DNA from: Hondaea fermentalgiana
Lineage: Eukaryota; Sar; Bigyra; Thraustochytrida; Thraustochytriidae
DNA: 12,044 nucleotides
Assembly: GCA_014084085.1 (NCBI GenBank)
Contig: NPFB01000227.1
Location: 15,479 to 27,522, forward strand
Direction of reading: 5' to 3'
A program made the translations under genes and the position numbers. The notes beneath the pieces are model-generated. The model saw nothing but the letters and a program-made list of their open reading frames with translations. It had not been told where the DNA came from and did not search any database. Below are positions 1 to 4,976 of the stretch, one piece after another (the first letter of the stretch is position 1; every line of letters starts with the position of its first letter).

Positions 1-562
1 CGCAGGGAGCAGCCTCCGCCCTCGCCCGCCCGCCCGCCCCCGCGCGCGCCCGCACGTACGCAGGGCGAGCGGCTCGATCCGCGCGGCTATCCATCCATCT
101 CCTCGCCTCGCCGCCTCTGGCCTCGCCTCGCCCGCCCGTCAACAGTCATCTTCCGCCCAGCCTGGCTGGACCCGGCCGAGCGCGGCCAGGGAGGAGACGT
201 CCGTGAGGCCCAGCGGCGGACGAGGAGGCCGCGCGGAGAAGGCGCCGCTGCTGCGCGGGGCAGAGCCGGCAGGGCGAGGCGCCGCGCGGGACGACTCCGC
301 CGCGCCCTCGAGCACGGCCTCCGCGGCGGTCGTGGCTGTCGCCGGCGGCGTGGTCGTATCTAGAGGAGGCGAGGGGGAGGAAGCGGGAGGAGCTGCGTGA
401 ACGCACGCACGTGCGCTGAGAAGGAGGCGACGGGAAGCCAGGCAAAGCTCGGCTCAGCCGGGCAAAGCGAGAAGGGCGAGGAGCGCGAGGGCCACCGGCG
501 CACGTGCGAGCGGTCGCACGCGCGCACGGACGGTCTGCCGGCGAGGCAAAGAGGAAAAATAG
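1..562. other. CpG-rich leader or intron-like region without ATG
   Basis: This stretch is extremely rich in C, G and CpG, with CGCCC and CGCG runs at the left edge. It contains no ATG on the plus strand. Frame 2 is open from base 2 to a TGA at 398-400, but the translation is Arg/Ala/Gly/Ser filler of the kind GC-rich DNA gives by chance, and the apparent starts in it are GTG. The in-frame TAG at 361-363 blocks direct extension of the downstream gene's frame to the window edge. The stretch is best read as 5' UTR, or as an intron ending near the AG at 561-562, in front of the gene that follows. No confident promoter element was found. Confidence 0.5.
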
Positions 563-1407
563 CGTCGTACTCCGGAACCAGCCGGGTCGCGGCAGAGGAC
601 GACGTGGAGGACGCCCTCGGGCTCTTTGGAGATACAGACACCTCGAGCCTGGGCGGCGACCAGGCAGGTGTTGCTGACGACTTTGTCGGTGGCCCTGCCG
701 TCGTCGACGACCCGTTCGGGCTCGACGCGGTACAGCATTCACGCGGCGGCCTCACAGCAAGCTTCGAGCCTCTCGAGATCGACCTTTCCCGCCTGCGAAA
801 CCGGACGTCGAACAGCTCGGCCGATCCCCCGGGCGACGATCTCGACGACAGCTTTGCAGAGGCCAAAACCCTATCGCGCAGGGAACTCCAAGAACACCTC
901 GGGCTTCGGCTCGGAGACTCGCTCAGCACTCACCCTGCCATCAAGCTGTTTCCCACGGAGGCGGACCGCCACAGAATGTATTCGCGGGGTAGCTCAGTAG
1001 GGTCTTTTCCGCGGGAGACGGATGCCTTGCTTACGGACTCGGGCTCGCCATCGGGGAATTTGACGGCCTACGATGACAAGCACGGCGGCGAATACGTCTT
1101 TTCAAGGGGAGGAGACGTGCACCTCAACAAGAGTCAGCCTCACTGTTGTCCAGTCTGCTGTAGCATCTTTTCGTGCATTGCCGTCGTTTATCTTGTCTGC
1201 CTCGGCGCCTACGCGCTTGCCGGCTGGGACTACTTTCCGCACATTTGGCCACCATCCAAGGCATCGACGGTGGCAACCAATGCCTTTTGCGCTGCAGCTT
1301 TGTACTTCATTTGTCTTTTAGTCTCGCTCTACTACTGGTCCAAACAGGTCAACGATCAGCACTACTCGCGTGGTTTCCGCCGCCTCGAACGCGTGCACCA
1401 CGAGTGA
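563..1407 (+). CDS. Two-helix membrane protein, RNase kappa / V-ATPase subunit f-like C-terminus (5' end unresolved)
   Basis: The frame stays open from 364 to the TGA at 1405-1407, and codon choice looks coding from about 590 (many GAC, GAG, CTC and GCC codons). The N-terminal two thirds is acidic and polar, probably cytosolic and disordered. The last 88 residues begin HCCPVCC at base 1141, followed by two hydrophobic helices at about 1162-1224 and 1267-1335, and end in a basic tail (RGFRRLERVHHE). Cys-rich first helix, short polar loop, an N-x-F-x-AAALY second helix and a charged C-terminus resemble the RNase kappa family, now assigned to the V-ATPase membrane sector as subunit f. That family is usually about 85-140 residues; this protein would have at least 280. 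The first ATG in the window is at 976, so either an upstream exon is spliced near 562 or translation starts at 976, giving a family-sized 143 residues. Coding is likely, the family moderately likely, and the start unknown. Confidence 0.55.
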
Positions 1408-1772
1408 GAGAATTTCTTTCTTCACCGGCCTTTTGCCGATTCACCCATCTACGATCGATCGACCCCTGATCGTTTGACCTCCCACGATTGATAGTTCGCC
1501 ATTTTACTCTCGAAACACTTCGGGCGCGCAAAAAAAGCGAGGGCGAGACGTGTTTCAAAGCGAGATTTTTTTTTCTTTCCTTTCTCATCACCTCCCTCAT
1601 GATGGACAGACAAATGGGGTCCGTCTTCGTGAATACTTATTTTTTAGTCTTGCCCCTTTAGATGTTTCATTCGGATCAGCTCGGGCTCGTCAGCCAGGGT
1701 TTCAAGATCTGGTCCTCTTTTCTCTCCAACGTACGTTCGACATTTTCCACATGCCCATCTATTTCAACATAC

Positions 1773-1807
1773 ATCACATCACATCACCTCACTTCACCTC
1801 ACCTCAC
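1773..1807. repeat. Degenerate pentamer microsatellite (NTCAC x7)
   Basis: Seven consecutive five-base units end in TCAC: three ATCAC units, then CTCAC, TTCAC, CTCAC and CTCAC. It lies in the intergenic region after the first gene and looks like an ordinary decaying tandem repeat. Confidence 0.85.
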
Positions 1808-1838
1808 AGTAACAAAACATCATAATCATCGTCTCCCC

Positions 1839-1868
1839 TTGCTTACTTGCTTGCTTTGCTTGCTTTGC
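1839..1868. repeat. CTTGCTT/TTTGC-rich tract
   Basis: The tract is made of overlapping CTTGC and TTTGC units. Its reverse complement (GCAAGCAAG, GCAAAGCAAG) resembles the tract at 8697-8732, and both lie within about 35 bases of a TAGGCCTA octamer. Confidence 0.7.
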
Positions 1869-1889
1869 CCGTGATCGCTCCGCGAGGAT

Positions 1890-1941
1890 TAGGCCTAGTT
1901 GATGAAACGGTCTCATTCTCCTCATTCACTCACTAGGCCTA
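1890..1941. repeat. Inverted repeat with 10-bp arms (TAGGCCTAGT / ACTAGGCCTA)
   Basis: The left arm at 1890-1899 and the right arm at 1932-1941 are exact reverse complements, separated by 32 bases. Each arm contains the self-complementary octamer TAGGCCTA. It could form a hairpin in RNA or a cruciform in DNA, or be a pair of binding sites. Function is unknown. Confidence 0.8.
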
Positions 1942-2055
1942 TCAGACAGGTGGGTTCTTTCTATGAGCGAGCTGTTGGGACGATTGACAAGTTGAAAGAA
2001 ATGGATGAATAAACGAATGAATGACCAACTTGAAGGCAAACTCGCCTGGGCCCTA

Positions 2056-2073
2056 GCTGCGCGGCCGCGCAGC
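2056..2073. promoter_or_regulatory. 18-bp perfect palindrome upstream of the coiled-coil gene
   Basis: GCTGCGCGGCCGCGCAGC is an uninterrupted perfect palindrome centred on GCGGCCGC, about 105 bases upstream of the ATG at 2178. Its position fits a promoter or 5' UTR element, such as a dimeric factor site or a stem. The palindrome itself is certain; its role is inferred. Confidence 0.5.
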
Positions 2074-2177
2074 GACACGGCGGCCGACGTCACAAGCCGT
2101 AGCGACAGCAGCAGCAGCCGCAACTGCAGCCGCTGGGTACCGGGCCAGCATAACTCACAGCACAAACAAAGCGCGAG

Positions 2178-3944
2178 ATGCAGCAGCTCGCGACTGCCGC
2201 GACGGCTATCAAGAGCACGCAGCGGGAGCTCGCCAAGCTGCTCTCCGACGCGCAAAGCGAGGCGAGCAGCAACACGCAAACGCGCAGGAAGAAACGAGGA
2301 TCAACAGAAGAAGTCAAGGAGGACGAAGAACACTGGATTGCCGTGGCAACCGCCGTCGAGCGTGAGCAGGCGGCCGACCATGGCGAAAACGACATCGAAA
2401 CCGTGCGGTGTCTAACAGGATTCTCGCAAGACAACCAATTCGTGGCACTCACACGCAAGCTTTCCGAGGCCCTCGACCGCGTAGAAACACTCGAGCAGGC
2501 CCTCGAAGAAAGCCATGCAGCTCGCGACGCGGCCGTGCGCAGAACTGCAGAACTAGAAAAGGCCACGCAAGGCTTGCGCGCCCTCATGCTCGAAGCCATG
2601 CGTGACACGGAGCAGTCGAAGCATCGCATGCGCCGCGCACAAGCATTCTATGACCAGCTGGGGGCCGTTACCGGGACCGCAAGCGCTGAAGAACTATTGC
2701 GGCTCAGCGAGCCGCCCGCACAATTCGAGGCCTTCAAGGTCGAGCCCTCGCACACCACTGAGATCGAAACCACACGAGCGCGCCTCAAACAAGCCAATCT
2801 GGAGATCGCCAGACTTCAATCTCACGTGGAAAAACTTTCGGCAGAGAAAATAAGGGTGCGCAAGGACCGCGCTCGCCGTCATCGCGACCTCGAGCAGCTT
2901 CTCGCGTCCAAGCACAAGCAGGTTCTTGGGGCCGTGCGTCGCGTACATTATTTGCTTCAGCAGAACGAGCAGTATCAGACGGACTTGCGCAAAAAGGATG
3001 CCTACGTCTCACGTCTCGAAACGAAACTGCTCGACATGAATCGCGAGCTCAACAAGCCCGAGCGTGCGTCGACCAATGTGCATGCAACTCCTCGTGCTCG
3101 CTTGCGTCCCGAGCGCGTACCTCGGGCCTCGCCACAGGCGCGGCGTCCAGCTTCGCAGCGTTCGCCGTCAGGGTCGACACAGGTCAATTGGGATGCAGTC
3201 TTCAGGCAGGCGACTCTTGCTCGTGGGCCCGCGCAGGATCCAGTGGCAGCACCTCGACCACCCACGGCTCGATCTGCGGCCAGCAGTCACGTCACAACGG
3301 AAGACACGCTCATGGATCGTCTTTCGCAATGGACAGCTCCAGCACCAGTGCCGACACCTGTGCCGGCACAAGTGGCAAGACGAGACCCAGGGTCCAATGG
3401 CGGTGGTGCGAGAAACTCCGTCAACAGGAGATCAAGAGTGAAGCAGCCGACCCCCGCTGCGTCTCCTTCCTCTCCATCGTCGTCTTCATCCTCGTCGTCG
3501 TCGCAGGCATCAGGCGTGTCTTCGGCAACGTCATCTGTATCCGAATTATCATCCTCGCGTTCGCTCGTTGGGCATGATCTAGCTTCGGGCGCAAGACATG
3601 ATGCGCCATCGTCACAAGATAATCGTGAAATCGTGTCACCGTCAACAAGCTCTGTACCGTCACCTGTTGCTCTGCCTATCCGTGAAAGGTCTACATCATC
3701 TGCTCAGGTTCAGACCCTGCGCATTTCTCGCGCAGACTCGGAGACGAGTGCGACAATTGCATCCCAGATGGCTGCCGATCTGATTGCAGACTCGCGTAAG
3801 ACCTTTGAGGAGCTTTTGGCCGAGCAGGAGCGCGATCTTGGCGCAAACGAGGATAGAAATGAGAATGACGACGACTATGATGAGGATGAAGACGACAGTC
3901 TCCAGGACGCCTGGCTCGAAAAGCTTGGTGCATCAGGGTTCTGA
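2178..3944 (+). CDS. Coiled-coil protein with Ser-rich and acidic C-terminal tail, unknown function
   Basis: The gene encodes 588 residues from the ATG at 2178 to the TGA at 3942-3944, as one uninterrupted frame. I do not recognise a family. Residues about 84-160 and 193-293 are rich in Leu, Glu, Arg, Lys and Gln with heptad-like spacing, suggesting two coiled coils split by a Pro-containing linker (about 178-192). Residues about 300-420 are Pro/Arg/Ala-rich and probably disordered. A serine tract lies at about 428-442, written mostly as TCG/TCC/TCA/TCT, followed by more Ser-rich sequence. Near the end there is a short helical stretch (about 530-555), a strongly acidic run (DDDYDEDEDD) and the terminal motif SLQDAWLEKLGASGF. 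No membrane segment or signal peptide is visible. A scaffold or cytoskeletal role is possible but unproven. Its 3' end has a decayed tandem copy immediately downstream. Confidence 0.8.
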   Translation: MQQLATAATAIKSTQRELAKLLSDAQSEASSNTQTRRKKRGSTEEVKEDEEHWIAVATAVEREQAADHGENDIETVRCLTGFSQDNQFVALTRKLSEALDRVETLEQALEESHAARDAAVRRTAELEKATQGLRALMLEAMRDTEQSKHRMRRAQAFYDQLGAVTGTASAEELLRLSEPPAQFEAFKVEPSHTTEIETTRARLKQANLEIARLQSHVEKLSAEKIRVRKDRARRHRDLEQLLASKHKQVLGAVRRVHYLLQQNEQYQTDLRKKDAYVSRLETKLLDMNRELNKPERASTNVHATPRARLRPERVPRASPQARRPASQRSPSGSTQVNWDAVFRQATLARGPAQDPVAAPRPPTARSAASSHVTTEDTLMDRLSQWTAPAPVPTPVPAQVARRDPGSNGGGARNSVNRRSRVKQPTPAASPSSPSSSSSSSSSQASGVSSATSSVSELSSSRSLVGHDLASGARHDAPSSQDNREIVSPSTSSVPSPVALPIRERSTSSAQVQTLRISRADSETSATIASQMAADLIADSRKTFEELLAEQERDLGANEDRNENDDDYDEDEDDSLQDAWLEKLGASGF

Positions 3945-4228
3945 CGGACAAAATGATTCACAGTCTTTTTTCCTTATTTTCTCACAATTCTATAGTTTGT
4001 CAGGCATCGTGCTTTCCGGGCACATCACTGCCTGCATCCGACCATGACAACGAGTTTGAAAATGGTAAAAAAATTACGGACGGACGAGAGTCTTCAGGAT
4101 GCATGGCTCACTTCGATGAGCTTGGCGCGTCAAGGCTCTGAAGGACACAATGAATCTTCATCTTTTCTCATTCGACACTCCACGTCCAGGCTTTGTCACC
4201 TTCGGGCACACAATCAGCCTCTTCAAGA
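3855..4228 (+). repeat. Tandem duplication of the coiled-coil gene's 3' end (two diverged copies)
   Basis: The first copy (about 3855-4040) covers the last roughly 30 codons and the start of the 3' UTR. The second copy (about 4050-4228) follows directly. Matching blocks are gtctccagg at 3898 with gtcttcagg at 4090; gcttggtgcatca at 3923 with gcttggcgcgtca at 4120; ctgacggacaaaatga at 3941 with ctgaaggacacaatga at 4138; and gggcacatcac at 4018 with gggcacacaatc at 4204. Offsets are 192, 197, 197 and 186 bases, so small indels have accumulated. The copied SLQDAWL codons and the LGAS codons now sit in different frames. Confidence 0.8.
4050..4141 (+). pseudogene. Decayed second copy of the coiled-coil gene's C-terminal codons
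   Basis: In one frame this region still reads ESLQDAWL (from about 4087). In another it ends ELGASRL followed by TGA at 4139-4141, compared with SLQDAWLEKLGASGF and TGA in the intact gene. Five-base indels on either side of the middle block split the frame. It has no plausible start of its own and is best read as a remnant, not a gene. Confidence 0.65.
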
Positions 4229-4230
4229 CT

Positions 4231-4237
4231 GTATAAG
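4231..4237 (+). promoter_or_regulatory. TATA-like element before the BAG gene
   Basis: GTATAAG lies about 105 bases upstream of the ATG at 4341, in an otherwise GC-richer stretch, with no ATG in between. The position fits a TATA box with a short 5' UTR; this is inferred from sequence and spacing only. Confidence 0.35.
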
Positions 4238-4300
4238 TTAGGCTGCTGACGACGAAATTTTCTGAGAGCAGACCACCATTGGCGTTCCCGTTCAGACCCC

Positions 4301-4340
4301 GGCGACGGCGACGACGACGACGACGACGGCGACGAGGACG
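4301..4340 (+). repeat. CGA/CGG trinucleotide repeat in the 5' leader
   Basis: An imperfect (CGA)n tract with some CGG and AGG interruptions runs directly up to the ATG at 4341, so it would be in the 5' UTR of the BAG gene. It is probably a microsatellite that could vary in length between strains. Confidence 0.8.
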
Positions 4341-4772
4341 ATGGAGTCGAACTCGAGGTGGACGAGCGCTGCGGTGGCCGTGGGCGCGGCTGCGCTCCTG
4401 GGTGGCGCCTGGCTCGCGCGAGAGCAGCTGGCATGGGCGGCGCGCATGGTCTGGGATGGCGATCTGGAGGGCAGACAGCGCGCAGCCGCGAAACGCGACG
4501 CTCTATGGCACGTGGAGCTGCTCCTCGCGCGCGCCAAAGACCTGCGCTCAGAGGTCCTAGCTCCGCTTGAGGAAACATCCAAAGATAATCGTACGCAAGA
4601 GGCTTTTCAGCTTCGCGTGAACGGCGCCGAGACGAGGCTGCTCGAAGTGTTGTACGAATTCGACGCGGTTCGCGGTGACGAGGACATCGTCAAAGCCCGC
4701 AAAGAGGCTGTGCGATGGATCAATGCAGAATGCATGGACAAGATCGACGCGCTTCGCGCCACAAACAAATAG
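4341..4772 (+). CDS. Membrane-anchored BAG-domain co-chaperone (Snl1-like architecture)
   Basis: The gene encodes 143 residues from the ATG at 4341 to the TAG at 4770-4772. Residues about 9-26 (SAAVAVGAAALLGGAWLA) form one hydrophobic helix, probably a signal anchor. Residues about 55-138 are helical and charged and match the BAG pattern: LLEVLYEFDAVRG, then VKARKEAVRWI, then DKIDAL. In the family, the acidic, Arg and Lys residues in these last helices contact the Hsp70 nucleotide-binding domain and promote ADP release. One N-terminal helix plus a single C-terminal BAG domain in about 150 residues is the layout of yeast Snl1, an ER and nuclear-envelope protein that binds Hsp70 and ribosomes. 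Location and partner here are inferred. The gene converges on the PI4-kinase gene, with 202 bases between the stop codons. Confidence 0.65.
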   Translation: MESNSRWTSAAVAVGAAALLGGAWLAREQLAWAARMVWDGDLEGRQRAAAKRDALWHVELLLARAKDLRSEVLAPLEETSKDNRTQEAFQLRVNGAETRLLEVLYEFDAVRGDEDIVKARKEAVRWINAECMDKIDALRATNK

Positions 4773-4823
4773 GTCGCTCGCTCGCTCACGACTGTCCCTT
4801 GGAGGGGCCTGCGCATGAAAAAA

Positions 4824-4829
4824 AATAAA
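4824..4829 (+). terminator. Candidate poly(A) signal AATAAA
   Basis: AATAAA lies in an A-rich run about 50 bases after the stop codon of the BAG gene, a suitable place for plus-strand 3' end formation. It sits in the 202-base gap between two convergent genes. Usage is not shown by sequence alone. Confidence 0.4.
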
Positions 4830-4944
4830 ATCAAATGTATTCTTGGTCGGTCGACGCGCTCAAAAGTTAGAACATGGTGGTATAGTAGTATACATACATA
4901 CACGAAAAAGAAAATTAGACATACGAGGTTCAAGAGATTTCTCG

Positions 4945-4952
<8 letters not shown>

Positions 4953-4976
<24 letters not shown>
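4953..4976. repeat. (CT)12 microsatellite touching the PI4-kinase stop codon
   Basis: There are twelve uninterrupted CT units, with further CT-rich sequence from 4941. On the minus strand this is an AG repeat that begins within the TAG stop codon (4975-4977) of the PI4-kinase gene, so the whole tract lies at the start of its 3' UTR. Confidence 0.9.

Larger units (their letters stand above)
1408..2177. other. Intergenic region between the f-like gene and the coiled-coil gene
   Basis: This is 770 bases without a credible gene. The left part is T-rich, consistent with a 3' UTR. The middle carries a pentamer array and a TTGC-rich tract, then a 10-bp inverted repeat. The right part should hold the promoter of the gene at 2178. 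A minimal upstream ORF (ATG GAT GAA TAA at 2001-2012) and an overlapping out-of-frame ATG at 2005 lie here, which suggests the transcription start is downstream of 2005. The reading frames in this region start at non-ATG codons or read as low-complexity sequence. Confidence 0.6.
3945..4340. other. Intergenic region: decayed 3'-end duplicate and promoter of the BAG gene
   Basis: The 396 bases contain the 3' UTR of the coiled-coil gene, a second, diverged copy of that gene's C-terminal codons and 3' UTR (about 4050-4228), a TATA-like element at 4231-4237 and a CGA-repeat leader running up to the ATG at 4341. No ATG lies between the TATA-like element and 4341, which is consistent with the chosen start. 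Confidence 0.65.

Noticed and set aside
1..400. Open frame 2 at the left edge as an upstream exon
   Set aside because: It has no ATG and only low-complexity translation, and no convincing donor links it in frame to the gene at 563. It cannot be excluded but is not supported.
397..562. Extending the first gene to a start at 397
   Set aside because: The codon there is GTG, the stretch 397-561 reads as Arg/Glu/Gly filler, and eukaryotic nuclear genes rarely start at GTG. The coding signal begins nearer 590.
2005..2415. 136-residue frame overlapping the start of the coiled-coil gene
   Set aside because: Its composition is Ser/Arg-rich filler, and most of it overlaps the convincing 588-residue gene in another frame. 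It is kept only as a possible uORF issue.
4044..4241. Small separate gene from ATG 4044 containing ESLQDAWL
   Set aside because: It matches the duplicated end of the upstream coiled-coil gene out of frame, so it is a duplication remnant rather than an independent gene.
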